In this document: piece by piece, positions 52,231-63,459 of the stretch | How positions within the stretch are numbered: the first letter of the stretch is position 1 | How the letters are laid out: every line of letters begins with the position of its first letter | Notes under the pieces: generated by a model | What the model was told of the DNA's origin: nothing | The model's input: the letters and a program-made list of their open reading frames with translations, nothing else | The model's database searches: none | Program-made: the position numbers and the translations under genes | DNA from: Anaerolineaceae bacterium | GTDB lineage: Bacteria > Chloroflexota > Anaerolineae > Aggregatilineales > Phototrophicaceae | DNA length: 64,000 nucleotides | Reading direction: 5' to 3' | Assembly: GCA_028818375.1 (NCBI GenBank) | Contig: JAPPOB010000007.1 | Coordinates: forward strand, 412,490-476,489

Positions 52231-53102
52231 CCCTTAAGTCCTGAAAAGGCGACGCTCTCAATGATGAAGCGTTGCAACACGACGAAAATGATGAGGATCG
52301 GCAGCAGGGCGATCATGGCGCCGGCCATCAGCACCGACCAGTCCTGCACGTAGAAGTCCACCAGGCGCGCCAGCATGACCGAGACGGTCTGGATTTCGGG
52401 CGATCGCAGGTAGATCAGCGGCGCGAGGAAGTCGTTCCAGCGGTGCAGGTAGCCCAGCACGAAAAGCGTGGCGACCAGCGGCCGGGCCTGGGGCATGAAG
52501 ACATGGCGGTAGATCTGGAAGAAGCTGGCGCCATCGACCTTGGCCGCGTCCTCCAGTTCACGCGGCAGGCCGGAGAAGAACTGGCGGCTGAGGAAAAGGG
52601 CGAAAGGCGTACCCAACAGGTAGGGCAGGATGACGGGGTTGAAGGTGTCGATCCAGTCCAGCTCGCCGAAGAGGATGAAGGTCGGGATGAGGGTGACGAT
52701 GCCGGGGATCATCATGGTCATCAGCAGCAGGCCGAAAAGCGGGCCCTTCGCCGGGAAACGCATGCGGGCGAAGGCGAAGCCGGCCAGGGTGCTGGTGGCG
52801 ATCTCGCCCAGGGTGGTGGAGAGGGCGATGAAGGTGGAATTGACGAGACCGCGCGCGAGATGCGTCTTCTCCCAGATCGTGAAGTAATGGTCGAGAATGA
52901 AGGGATCGGGGATCCACTGCGGCGGCATCACGAAGATGCCGCGAGCCGGCTTGAAGGAGGTGGAGAGCATCCAGAAGAAAGGGATCAGGATGATGAAGGC
53001 GAGCGTGAAGAGGCCGACGTACGAGAGGGCGCGCAACAGTTGCGCCTGACGGCGGGGGTCGTCGCGCAGGGGCGTGGCCAGTACGCGCGCGGCCTCAGAC
53101 AT
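52227..53102 (-). CDS. Carbohydrate ABC transporter permease (MalG/UgpE type)
   Basis: 291 residues from the ATG at 53102 (53111 also possible; both overlap the previous gene). Six helices; EAA loop near EDAAKVDGASFFQIYRHVFMPQARP in the last third. Together with the MalF-type partner it forms the pore for oligosaccharides delivered by the family-1 binding protein. No ATPase gene is in the operon, so a shared MsiK/UgpC-like ATPase elsewhere is needed, which is common for this transporter class. Confidence 0.92.
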   Translation of the reverse strand: MSEAARVLATPLRDDPRRQAQLLRALSYVGLFTLAFIILIPFFWMLSTSFKPARGIFVMPPQWIPDPFILDHYFTIWEKTHLARGLVNSTFIALSTTLGEIATSTLAGFAFARMRFPAKGPLFGLLLMTMMIPGIVTLIPTFILFGELDWIDTFNPVILPYLLGTPFALFLSRQFFSGLPRELEDAAKVDGASFFQIYRHVFMPQARPLVATLFVLGYLHRWNDFLAPLIYLRSPEIQTVSVMLARLVDFYVQDWSVLMAGAMIALLPILIIFVVLQRFIIESVAFSGLKG

Positions 53103-54261
53103 GCTGCTCATGCTCGTAAAAGACCCAGCGCCGCGCGAGGCGGAAGTTGGCGACGGTGATGAGCAGGATGACCACCCCCAGCAGCCAGGCCTGGGCCGAG
53201 GCGTAACCCATTTCAAGGTCGGCGAAGCCGTTTTTCCAGATTTCCATGACGACCGTGCGCGAGGCGTTGCCGGGGCCGCCGCGGGTCATGATGTAGGGCT
53301 GGGCGAAGCTCTGGAAGCCGAAGATCATGCCGGTGACCAGCAGGAAAAAGGTGGTCGGGCTGAGGCTGGGCCAGGTGACGAAACGGAAGCGTCCCCAGAG
53401 GCCGGCGCCGTCGATCACGGCGGCCTCGTAGAGCTGGGACGGCACGGCCTGCAGGGCGGCCAGGTAGATGAGCATCTGGAAGCCGAGCGCGCTCCAGATG
53501 CCCATGATCATCAGCGAGGGCTTGACCGTGCCCTGGTCGCTGAGCCAGCGGCCTTCGGCAGGCAGGCCGACGCTGCCCAGCAGGTGGTTGAGGATGCCGA
53601 ACTCGGGGTTGAAGATCCACAGCCAGATGACGGAGGTGGCGGCGATGGGTAGCACGTTGGGCAGGTAGAAGATGGCGCGCAGCAGGTTGCGGCCGCGCAG
53701 TTGCTGGTTGAGCACGATGGCGACGGCCAGCGCCAGCGCCATCCCGACGGGCACGGCCAGCAACATGTAGACGGTGTTGAAGAGCGCGATCCACAGCACG
53801 TGGTCGCGCGCGCCGAGCAGCCAGCGCTGGCCAACGAGCGTGACCTCGCTGACCACGCCGAAACGCTCCGGCAGCACCTCGCGGTCGCGCGGGTAGCCGG
53901 GTCGGCAATCGAAGGGTTCGCCCGTACGCTCGTCGTTGCGACGCTGCCAGTCGGTCAGTTCGGAGGCGGGCACGTTGCGGTGCCGCCCGCACTGGAAGAG
54001 CAGGTCGCCGCTGGCCTCGTCGCGGGCCTGGGGCGTATGCACCACAGAGACGCTGAAGATGGAATGCCAGTTTCTCGTACCGGCCCATTCGGCGGGCGAG
54101 AGCAGGTCCCATTTGGTGAAGCTGAGCGCCAGCGAGGCCAGCATGGGGCCGAGGACGAAGAGGAAGAAACCCGCCGTGACGGGCAGGATGAAAAGCCAGG
54201 CCCAGAAGGCCTCGCGGCGGGTGTTGCTGGCCTGGGACAGGCGCGGGCGCAGGCGGATCAT
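53095..54261 (-). CDS. Carbohydrate ABC transporter permease (MalF/UgpA type) with enlarged periplasmic loop
   Basis: 388 residues, against about 290-310 for most UgpA-like permeases. The excess is a hydrophilic stretch at about 65-150 between the first two helices (VHTPQARDEASGDLLFQCG to RFGVVSEVT), reminiscent of the P2 loop of E. coli MalF. The EAA loop is EAAVIDGAGLWGRFRFVTWPSL in the last third. The extra loop may touch the binding protein. Overlaps the MalG-type gene by 8 bases. Confidence 0.92.
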   Translation of the reverse strand: MIRLRPRLSQASNTRREAFWAWLFILPVTAGFFLFVLGPMLASLALSFTKWDLLSPAEWAGTRNWHSIFSVSVVHTPQARDEASGDLLFQCGRHRNVPASELTDWQRRNDERTGEPFDCRPGYPRDREVLPERFGVVSEVTLVGQRWLLGARDHVLWIALFNTVYMLLAVPVGMALALAVAIVLNQQLRGRNLLRAIFYLPNVLPIAATSVIWLWIFNPEFGILNHLLGSVGLPAEGRWLSDQGTVKPSLMIMGIWSALGFQMLIYLAALQAVPSQLYEAAVIDGAGLWGRFRFVTWPSLSPTTFFLLVTGMIFGFQSFAQPYIMTRGGPGNASRTVVMEIWKNGFADLEMGYASAQAWLLGVVILLITVANFRLARRWVFYEHEQHV

Positions 54262-54286
54262 CGCGTCAGGTTCTCATGCTGATTTG

Positions 54287-54323
54287 CAGTCACGCCGGGA
54301 CGCCCGCCGCCCCGGCGTGACTG
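54287..54323 (-). terminator. Perfect 13-bp hairpin between binding protein and permease genes
   Basis: CAGTCACGCCGGG (54287-54299) and CCCGGCGTGACTG (54311-54323) pair completely around an 11-base loop. As at 40967 it sits between a binding protein gene and its permease gene, so differential expression is likely. Confidence 0.7.
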
Positions 54324-54335
54324 GCTGCGTTATGG

Positions 54336-55751
54336 CTAACCGCCCATGCGTTGTTCGTCGATGGTGGCCCAGGCGTCGTCGAGGCCGGCCTGCAGGTCAC
54401 CGGCGACGTCCAGCAGGGCGTCCCCGGCGAAGGCAACGTTGTCAATCACGACGTCCTGCCACATGCGGCCCCAGGGTTCCGGCTGCCACACGAACCAGTG
54501 CGGCACGAAGGACCAGGGACCCGGCAACTGGCAGCGGGTCGTCTCAAGGAAGATCCGGGAATTGGCGGGCATCTGGCCGGGCTGCAGGAAGGCGTCGGTG
54601 TTGGCCAGTTCCATCTGGGCCGGGATGTTGTAGCCCAGCGCGGCCTGCGCCAGCTGGCCGTCCGGCCCGTAGATGAACTCGATAAAGCGGTAGGCCTGCT
54701 CCGGGTTTTCGGCGCCCGTCGAGCCGGCGATGATGGCGAGGCCCACGGAGCCGGACCAGCCGCTGACGCTGCAGCCCTCGGCGAAGGCGCGGATCTCGCC
54801 GCTGTTGCCGACGGGGAAGGGCCGCACGTCCCATTCAAAGTCCAGGGTCTCGCGGAAACCTGTGGTGGCCCAGCGGCCGTTCCAGTTCATGCCGACGCGT
54901 CCGGTATTGAAGAGGTCCCAGACGTTGATGCCTTCCAGCACACCGGGCGGCGGGGTGATGCGGTGGACGTGATTCAGGTCGGAGAGGAACTGGATGGCGT
55001 CGATGGTGTTCTGGTCCTCGTGCGCGATCCAGGTGCGGCCGTCCTCGCTGACGTAGTGGCCGCCGTTGCCGAAGATCGGCCCGAGGCCCCAGCCAGGCAC
55101 GGTCAACGTGCCAAGGCCGAAGGTCTCGACGTTGTCGGCGTCAAAGCCTTCTTCATTGGGGTGCAGGCCGTTGACGTCGGTGGTGAGGGCGATGCCGGTC
55201 TCCACCAGCTGGTCCCAGGTCATGGGCACGTTGGGGTCCGGCAGGGGCACGCCCAGCTCGTTGAAGAGATCGACGTTGATGTAAAGGGCGGTGGGGCCGA
55301 CGTCGCGCGGCAGTTCGTAGATGGGGCCGGTCATGAAGGCGCCGGTCTCGGCATCGAAGCGATAGCGGTCGGGGCCGGAGGGCCAGACGGCGTCGAGGTC
55401 GATGACCTCGCTGGCGTTGACGAATTCCTCAATGCTGACCAGGGCGCCGCGCGGGGCGAAGACGGCGAAGTCGCCGTCGGCGACGAGGGCGATGTCCGGC
55501 GGTGTGCCACCGGCAATGGAGGTCAGCAGGTAGTCGACGTAGCCGGCGCTGGGCACGCCTTCGAGGGTGATGAAGACGTCCGGGTTGGCTTCGTTGAACT
55601 GGTCAATCAGTTCCTGAAAGACCTGGTCGGCGGTCGGGTCGGCCCAGTGCAGGTAAGTCAGCTGCAGCGGCTCCTCGTCCTGGGCGGCCAGCGGCGCGGC
55701 AGCCAGGCAGAGCAAGAGGGACGCGAACAGAAGAAACACTATACGTTTCAT
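54336..55751 (-). CDS. ABC transporter substrate-binding protein, family 1 (carbohydrate)
   Basis: 471 residues. Signal peptide MKRIVFLLFASLLLCLAAAP, cleavage near AAQDEE. The mature protein has the family-1 opening LTYLHWADPTADQVFQELIDQFNEANPD, IPPDIALVADGDF-like TPPDIALVADG, and PMTWDQLVETG. Tryptophan-rich C-terminal part suits a sugar ligand. First gene of the arabinose-type operon (binding protein, two permeases, GH51). Its promoter should lie within the repeat-rich 348 bases upstream. Confidence 0.93.
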   Translation of the reverse strand: MKRIVFLLFASLLLCLAAAPLAAQDEEPLQLTYLHWADPTADQVFQELIDQFNEANPDVFITLEGVPSAGYVDYLLTSIAGGTPPDIALVADGDFAVFAPRGALVSIEEFVNASEVIDLDAVWPSGPDRYRFDAETGAFMTGPIYELPRDVGPTALYINVDLFNELGVPLPDPNVPMTWDQLVETGIALTTDVNGLHPNEEGFDADNVETFGLGTLTVPGWGLGPIFGNGGHYVSEDGRTWIAHEDQNTIDAIQFLSDLNHVHRITPPPGVLEGINVWDLFNTGRVGMNWNGRWATTGFRETLDFEWDVRPFPVGNSGEIRAFAEGCSVSGWSGSVGLAIIAGSTGAENPEQAYRFIEFIYGPDGQLAQAALGYNIPAQMELANTDAFLQPGQMPANSRIFLETTRCQLPGPWSFVPHWFVWQPEPWGRMWQDVVIDNVAFAGDALLDVAGDLQAGLDDAWATIDEQRMGG

Positions 55752-56099
55752 GAATCCGATCCTCCAACAAGCAAGGCATGTCGAGGCAAAGTTTAACCTT
55801 GCGGGCGATCCTGCGCCACAGGACGACCCTTGTCCCGCTCAGTCGCGGGAGCCCTTCCCAGGGGGAGAGGGGGAGTCCCGTTGTCAGGGATTTCAGGCCG
55901 CAGGAGCAGCAGACCGAAATGCAACAGTCCCTCACCCGGGGGAGATGGGTTTGGGGTGAGGGCAGGTTGGCAAGGTGTCGATCGTCTCTGGAATTCCGGG
56001 GGTTACACCTGGATGACCATTTGGCAAGACAGACAGCAAGCCCAAAGAAAAAGCCCCTCTCCCTGAGGGAGAGGGGTTTGGGGTGAGGGCGGGCCCCGC
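55752..56099. repeat. 348-base intergenic region filled with palindromic repeats
   Basis: Between the start of the binding-protein gene and the end of clpB there is no gene. It holds a family-B/A unit (55828-55872: GTCCCGC...GCGGGAGCCC then GGGGGAGAGGG), a degenerate family-A unit (55929-55963: CTCACCCGGGGGAGATGG, TTTGGGGTGAGGG), and a near-perfect family-A hairpin (56053-56090: CCCCTCTCCC/GGGAGAGGGG, then TTTGGGGTGAGGG) next to the clpB stop, where it may terminate clpB transcription. Confidence 0.75.
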
Positions 56100-58712
<2,613 letters not shown>

Positions 58713-58865
58713 GGACACGCTCCTTCACTGCGTACGGCTTTTCCGCCAGCATGGCAGGCGCGCGCTAGAGGAACGTCAGCGGGACGTATGAAGGACGTTG
58801 GCGAGAGAAGGTGTTGCATGTCCCGGCGCCAGTGGGCCAGCCTGTGGCGCGGGCAGGACGCTCGT

Positions 58866-60122
58866 TCAGGCGAGGCTGCGGGGCAGGGTGAAACTGAACT
58901 CCGTACCGGCGCCCGGTTGACTGCTCACCTCAATGCGGCCCTGGTGCGCCTCGACGAGTCCGCGGGCGATAGCCAGGCCGAGGCCGGCGCCCCGTTCGCC
59001 ATCCTGGTCGCGGCTGCGCGCCTGCCCGCCGCGCCAGAAGCGCTCAAAGACCTGGGGCAGGTCCGCCGCGGCGATTCCCTCGCCACTGTCGCTGACCGTG
59101 ACGCGCACCTGCCCGGACCCGCTGGCGGCCGCTGCGAGGCGAATGTTGCCGCCGGCCGGGGTATGTCGGATGGCATTGCTGACGAGGTTGTAGAGCACGC
59201 GCTGGATTTTTTCAGGGTCGATCAGCAGCGGGTCGACGTCGTCGCTGACCTCGCCTTCCAGTTGCACCTCACGGCGACGGGCGACGGGGCGCAGGGCGCC
59301 GAGCGTATCCGAGAGCAGGTCGCCGAGGGAACTGCGCTGCAGTTGCAACTCGACGTGACCGCTCTCCAGCTGGGAGAGTTCGAAGAGGTCGTCGATGAGC
59401 TGGCTGAGGTTGCGGATTTCGCGCTGCGCGGTCTGCAGGTAGCGCTGCTGCGTGGCCTCATCGCCGGCGACGCCATCGACGAGGGCCTCGATGACCAGAC
59501 GCAGTGAGGCCAGCGGCGTGCGCAGGTCGTGGCTGGTCCAGGCGATCAGGTCGCGCCGGTCCTGTTCAAGGCGCTCGCGGCGGGCGGCGGCTTCCTCCAG
59601 GCGCTCGGCCATCAGGTTGAAGCTGCGGGCGAGGGCTGCCAGTTCGTCCTGGCCCGCGGCGGGGACGCGGGTGCCCGTCTCGCCGCGGGCGATGCGCTCC
59701 GCCCCGCGGGCGAGGGCGCGGATGCGGGGCGTGAAGGCGTTGCTGATGAAGTAGCCGCAGCCGAGCGCGGTCCAGGCGCCGAAGACCAGCAGCACGGCGC
59801 TGAGGCCCAGGTCATGGGCGTCGAGGAACATTTGCCGCGCCAGCAACCAGAAGTTGGCGAAGAGGGTCAGGATGGTCAGCAGGCTGAGCAGCATGAGACC
59901 GTCGCGCAGGCTACGCAGACGCTGGCCAAGGCCCGGCTGGCCGATGCACCAGGCGATGAACATGCTCACGCTGCCGGTAAAGCCCATTAGCAGGAAGAGT
60001 TGCTGCTCGTCCACGGCGGGCGGGGCGAAGAGCGGCCGCGCCAGCAGTGGAATCAGCAGCGCCGCGCAGAGCCAGACGCCCAGCAGCAGCACGATCAGAT
60101 GACGGACGCGGGTTGTGGCCAT
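58866..60122 (-). CDS. HAMP-containing sensor histidine kinase
   Basis: 418 residues. Four predicted helices in the first 130 residues, HAMP at about 130-180, H-box SHDLRTPL with phospho-acceptor H198, N-box LVSNAIRHTPAG, G-boxes DSGEGI and GAGLGLAIARGLVEAHQG. There is no large extracytoplasmic sensor, so it may sense membrane or intramembrane signals. No response regulator gene lies next to it. GGGAGG precedes the ATG at 60122. Divergent from the first PhyH gene with only 109 bases between the starts. Confidence 0.92.
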   Translation of the reverse strand: MATTRVRHLIVLLLGVWLCAALLIPLLARPLFAPPAVDEQQLFLLMGFTGSVSMFIAWCIGQPGLGQRLRSLRDGLMLLSLLTILTLFANFWLLARQMFLDAHDLGLSAVLLVFGAWTALGCGYFISNAFTPRIRALARGAERIARGETGTRVPAAGQDELAALARSFNLMAERLEEAAARRERLEQDRRDLIAWTSHDLRTPLASLRLVIEALVDGVAGDEATQQRYLQTAQREIRNLSQLIDDLFELSQLESGHVELQLQRSSLGDLLSDTLGALRPVARRREVQLEGEVSDDVDPLLIDPEKIQRVLYNLVSNAIRHTPAGGNIRLAAAASGSGQVRVTVSDSGEGIAAADLPQVFERFWRGGQARSRDQDGERGAGLGLAIARGLVEAHQGRIEVSSQPGAGTEFSFTLPRSLA

Positions 60123-60148
60123 GACGCGCCTCCCTGCCTGGTGGACCG

Positions 60149-60181
60149 CTGACAATGGGTTGACTTGCGCTATAGTAGCGC
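60149..60181 (+). promoter_or_regulatory. Promoter with palindrome over the -10 box, PhyH copy 1
   Basis: CTGACA (60149-60154), 16 bases, TATAGT (60171-60176). The -10 lies within a perfect palindrome GCGCTATAGTAGCGC (60167-60181), repeated exactly before the second copy, so a repressor could block it. Three tandem GCAACGCA-like octamers follow, before the ribosome site. Confidence 0.6.
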
Positions 60182-60231
60182 AGCAACGCAGCAACGCAGC
60201 AATGCAGGCAGTGGGCAGGCAGGAGGGCAAC

Positions 60232-61212
60232 ATGACCCGCTTGAGTCGCGACGATCTGAAAGCCTTCCATGAGCAGGGCTACGTGGTGGCGGAGGGCCTG
60301 CTGGACCCGGTCGCCGATCTGGACCCCGTCATCGACGAATACCACGGCGTGCTCGACAGCCTGGCCGACGAGTTGTACGCGAAGGGCGAGATCAGCCAGC
60401 GCTACACGGAGCTGGACTTCAACGAGCGTTACATGCGCATCTGCGAGGAGAGCGGGCGCATTCACAGCCAGTATTTCGACTTTATGTTGCCCAAACGTAA
60501 CGTGAAGCCCGACTCGCCGCTGTGGGTGGGGCCGGCCATCTTTCACATGATTCGCAACGAAAGGCTGCTGGACGCCGTCGAGCAGTTCATCGGCCCTGAG
60601 ATCTATTCCAACCCGGTGCAGCACGTGCGCATGAAGCCGCCCGAGCATCGCACGCCGGTCAACCCGCAGACCGGCAAAATCCAGGTGGGCGCCACGCCCT
60701 GGCATCAGGATGGCGGCGTGGTGAACGAGGACGCGGACGAGACGGAGATGATCACCGTCTGGTTTCCGTTGTGGGACGCGCCGGTCGAGGCCGGTTGCCT
60801 TGAGGTGATCCCATACAGTCATTTGCAGGGTCTGCGGCGGCACTGTCCCTCGCCCACGGGCGGCGGCCCCAGCCTGCACGAAGCGGTGATCGAGCACGAG
60901 GAAGCGGTGGCGCTGCCGATGCGCCGCGGCGATGTACTCTTCATGTCGCGCTACATGAAGCATTCCTCACTCTCCAATCACAGCGACAGCATGCGCTGGA
61001 GTTTCGACCTGCGCTACAACCCGACCGGCCAGCCGACCGGGCGCGAGGTCTTCCCCGGCTTCGTGGCCCGCAGTCGCAAGCATCCGGAAAGCGAATTGCG
61101 CGACCCGCGCGCCTGGGCGCAACTGTGGTATGACGCGCGCGCGCGCATGGCCGCGCTGGACTTCGTGGACTTCAGCTACAACCGCTGGACCAGCGACTTC
61201 CCGGGCTGTTAG
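60232..61212 (+). CDS. PhyH-family Fe(II)/2-oxoglutarate dioxygenase (tandem copy 1)
   Basis: 326 residues. Iron ligands H158-x-D160 in TPWHQDGGVV and a distal histidine around H244 in YMKHSSLSNH; the 2-oxoglutarate-binding R follows (MRWSFDLRYNP). Family members hydroxylate phytanoyl-CoA, ectoine, halogenated or quaternary compounds and secondary metabolites; a specific substrate cannot be read. ATG 60232 has AGGAGGGCAAC in front. About 70% similar to the following copy by eye; their N-terminal EGLLDPVADLDP blocks are identical. Confidence 0.9.
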   Translation: MTRLSRDDLKAFHEQGYVVAEGLLDPVADLDPVIDEYHGVLDSLADELYAKGEISQRYTELDFNERYMRICEESGRIHSQYFDFMLPKRNVKPDSPLWVGPAIFHMIRNERLLDAVEQFIGPEIYSNPVQHVRMKPPEHRTPVNPQTGKIQVGATPWHQDGGVVNEDADETEMITVWFPLWDAPVEAGCLEVIPYSHLQGLRRHCPSPTGGGPSLHEAVIEHEEAVALPMRRGDVLFMSRYMKHSSLSNHSDSMRWSFDLRYNPTGQPTGREVFPGFVARSRKHPESELRDPRAWAQLWYDARARMAALDFVDFSYNRWTSDFPGC

Positions 61213-61240
61213 CCAGGGATGGCCCGCCCCGCGGGTCTGC

Positions 61241-61273
61241 TGGTCCGGGCGACAATTCGCGCTATAGTAGCGC
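61241..61273 (+). promoter_or_regulatory. Promoter with palindrome over the -10 box, PhyH copy 2
   Basis: TATAGT (61263-61268) lies in the same GCGCTATAGTAGCGC palindrome (61259-61273) as at copy 1. The -35 region (TGGTCC at 61241) is weak. Confidence 0.55.
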
Positions 61274-61307
61274 CGCAACGGACGCGGGCAGGAAGCAGGA
61301 GGGCAGT

Positions 61308-62282
61308 ATGGGCCTTTTAAGCCGCGAGCAACTGGACGAGTTTCACGACAAGGGCTATCTGCTGGTGGAAGGCCTGCTGGATCCGGTCGCCGACCTCGAC
61401 CCGATCATCGCCGAGTACCATACGGTGCTGGATAACCTGGCCGACGAGCTTTACGCGCAGGGCCGCATCCGCGAGCGCTACAGCGAACTGGACTTCAACG
61501 AGCGCTTCCTGCGCATCTGCGAGGAGAGCCAGGACGTACACAAGCAGTACTTCGACTTTTCGCTGCCCAAGGGCGGCGTGAAGCCGGATACACCGCTGTG
61601 GGTCGGGCCGGCCGTGTTCCACATGATGCGCAACGAAAGGCTGCTGGACGCCGTCGAGCAGTTCATCGGGCCGGAGATTTACTCCAACCCGGTGCAGCAC
61701 GTCCGCCTGAAGCCGCCCGAGCACCGCTCGCCCTGGGACCCCGAAGCCGAACAGATTCAGCTGGGCATCACGCCCTGGCACCAGGACAACGGCGTGGTGA
61801 CCGAGGACGCGGACGACACGGACATGCTCACCGTCTGGTTCCCGCTGTGGGACGCGCCGGTCGAGGCCGGCTGCCTCGAGGTGATCCCCTACAGTCACGT
61901 GGAGGGACTGCAAATCCATTGCCCGGCCTATGGCGGGCCGCGCCTGATCGATGAAGCGCTTCAGCTTGAGGCGGCCGTGCCGATGCCGATGCGCCGCGGC
62001 GACGTGCTCTTCATGACGCGATACACCAAGCACGCCTCGCTGCCGAACCTGAGCGACTCAGTGCGCCTCAGCTTTGACCTGCGCTACAACCCGATCGGTC
62101 AGCCGACGGGGCGCGGCGAGTTTCCCGGCTTCGTGGCGCGCAGCCGCGTCAACCCGGCCGGCGAACTGCATGATGCCGGGGCCTGGGCGCAACTGTGGTA
62201 CGACGCGCGGGCGCAGATGGCCGCGCCGGAGTACGAGGAAGTCAGCTTCGATCGCTGGGACATCAACCATCCCGCCTGCTGA
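61308..62282 (+). CDS. PhyH-family Fe(II)/2-oxoglutarate dioxygenase (tandem copy 2)
   Basis: 324 residues, collinear with copy 1. Iron ligands H158 and D160 (TPWHQDNGVV) and about H242 in YTKHASLPNL. Differences are concentrated between residues 200 and 230, the likely lid over the active site (LQIHCPAYGGPRLIDEAL in place of a longer segment with SPTGGGPSLHEAV). ATG 61308 follows AGGAGGGCAGT. Each copy has its own promoter, so the genes may be differentially tuned despite the shared operator. Convergent with the lipoprotein gene. Confidence 0.9.
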   Translation: MGLLSREQLDEFHDKGYLLVEGLLDPVADLDPIIAEYHTVLDNLADELYAQGRIRERYSELDFNERFLRICEESQDVHKQYFDFSLPKGGVKPDTPLWVGPAVFHMMRNERLLDAVEQFIGPEIYSNPVQHVRLKPPEHRSPWDPEAEQIQLGITPWHQDNGVVTEDADDTDMLTVWFPLWDAPVEAGCLEVIPYSHVEGLQIHCPAYGGPRLIDEALQLEAAVPMPMRRGDVLFMTRYTKHASLPNLSDSVRLSFDLRYNPIGQPTGRGEFPGFVARSRVNPAGELHDAGAWAQLWYDARAQMAAPEYEEVSFDRWDINHPAC

Positions 62283-62302
62283 GCGCGCGGCGCCGGCCGC
62301 GG

Positions 62303-62872
62303 CTACAGCGCGTCGAAGTGGTTCTGGAATGCCAGGCAGAGCAGCGGGTCGGTCGCCGCGTAGAGATAATGAATGCGCTCGTTGGCGATCAGCAGCGTGC
62401 CGCTGCCGCTGCAGGGTTCCATAGTGTCCGCCTGGGCGGAGAAGAGGTCGGTTTCGGGCAGGGCGCAGGCGAGGAAATTGCGCGCCAGACGCTCCTGGTT
62501 GATGACGGCCAGTGCGCCCACGCTGAGGCCCTGACCCTGGGCCAGGGAATCCAGCACGGGTTGGGTGTAGATGGCGGCGGCGATGGCGCCGACGTTCTCG
62601 TAGCATTGAATCAGCCCGTCGATGACGGCGATGGCGGCCGTGAGGCCGGGGTTGCCGCTGAGCAGCGAAACGCTTCCACCGAGAGTTGTGATGGCGTCGG
62701 TGATGCTGGAGGCGTCACTCCGGACGTAGCCTTCCAGGGCGGGGATGAACATCTGCGCCGAGGTCGCCTGGTCGGCGCTGTCGGTGCCGGTGGGCATGAG
62801 GTCGCTGCAGGCGGCGAGCAGAATCAGGATGGCCGTCAGCAACCCGACGCGGCGTCGATGTGCGATGGTCAC
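62303..62872 (-). CDS. Hypothetical lipoprotein
   Basis: 189 residues. A lipoprotein signal peptide with lipobox L-A-A-C at residues 19-22 is the one clear feature, so the protein should be lipid-anchored outside the membrane. The mature part is alanine- and leucine-rich with no family I recognise; cysteines near YENVG (upstream C) and in NFLACALPE and MEPCSGSG might form disulphides. It begins 6 bases after the lspA stop, the gene for the peptidase that would process its own signal peptide, so they are probably co-transcribed. Confidence 0.7.
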   Translation of the reverse strand: MTIAHRRRVGLLTAILILLAACSDLMPTGTDSADQATSAQMFIPALEGYVRSDASSITDAITTLGGSVSLLSGNPGLTAAIAVIDGLIQCYENVGAIAAAIYTQPVLDSLAQGQGLSVGALAVINQERLARNFLACALPETDLFSAQADTMEPCSGSGTLLIANERIHYLYAATDPLLCLAFQNHFDAL

Positions 62873-62878
62873 AGCTGC

Positions 62879-63376
62879 TCAACCTTCCCTGAAGGCCCGT
62901 TGCCGGCGGCGCGCAGGCAGCCAGCTTTCAAGCAGCAACAACAGGGCCCCCAGCACAATGGCGTGGTCCGCCAGGTTGGAAACATTGGAGATGACGCCGG
63001 GAATCTGATAGTGGATGAAATCGATGACATGGCCGTGCTGCAGCCGGTCGACGGCGTTGCCCAGCGCGCCGCCGCCGATCAGGCCGCTGGCGAGGCGCGT
63101 CAGCGGACCGGCGGCGGCCAGGCGCGGATAATACCAGAGCAGGACGAGCAGAAAGACCACGGCGATGAGCAGGAAAACGTCGGCGGCCACGGGCAGAATG
63201 CCGAAGGCCGCGCCCCGGTTCTGGCTGTGGGTGAAGCGGAACCAGGCTTCCAGCGTCGGCAGCGGCGCCAGGCTCTGGCCCGGCAGCAGACGCGCCTGAA
63301 CGAGCGCCTTGCTGGCCTGGTCGGCGAGCAGGACGCCGAGCGAGACCCCCAGCAATTGCAACCAGTAGCGTCGCAT
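62879..63376 (-). CDS. lspA: Lipoprotein signal peptidase (signal peptidase II)
   Basis: 165 residues and four predicted helices. Family motifs are FTHSQNRGAAFGIL, GGGALGNAVDRL, GHVIDFIH and NVSNLADHAIV; the catalytic aspartates should be D119 (VIDF) and D137 (LADH). It cleaves prolipoproteins in the membrane. ATG 63376 has GGGAGAGCGC upstream. Divergent from cdsA. Confidence 0.95.
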   Translation of the reverse strand: MRRYWLQLLGVSLGVLLADQASKALVQARLLPGQSLAPLPTLEAWFRFTHSQNRGAAFGILPVAADVFLLIAVVFLLVLLWYYPRLAAAGPLTRLASGLIGGGALGNAVDRLQHGHVIDFIHYQIPGVISNVSNLADHAIVLGALLLLLESWLPARRRQRAFREG

Positions 63377-63459
63377 GCGCTCTCCCGTCCTGCCCCGATT
63401 GTAGCGGCGCGGGCCAGCGCCAGGCAAGCCTGCGCCCCGCCTGGCCGTCCGGACTGACT

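Noticed and set aside
60180..60215. Short tandem GCAACGCA-type octamers before PhyH copy 1
   Set aside because: Simple slippage-prone repeat of three units without symmetry; noted only as part of the leader.
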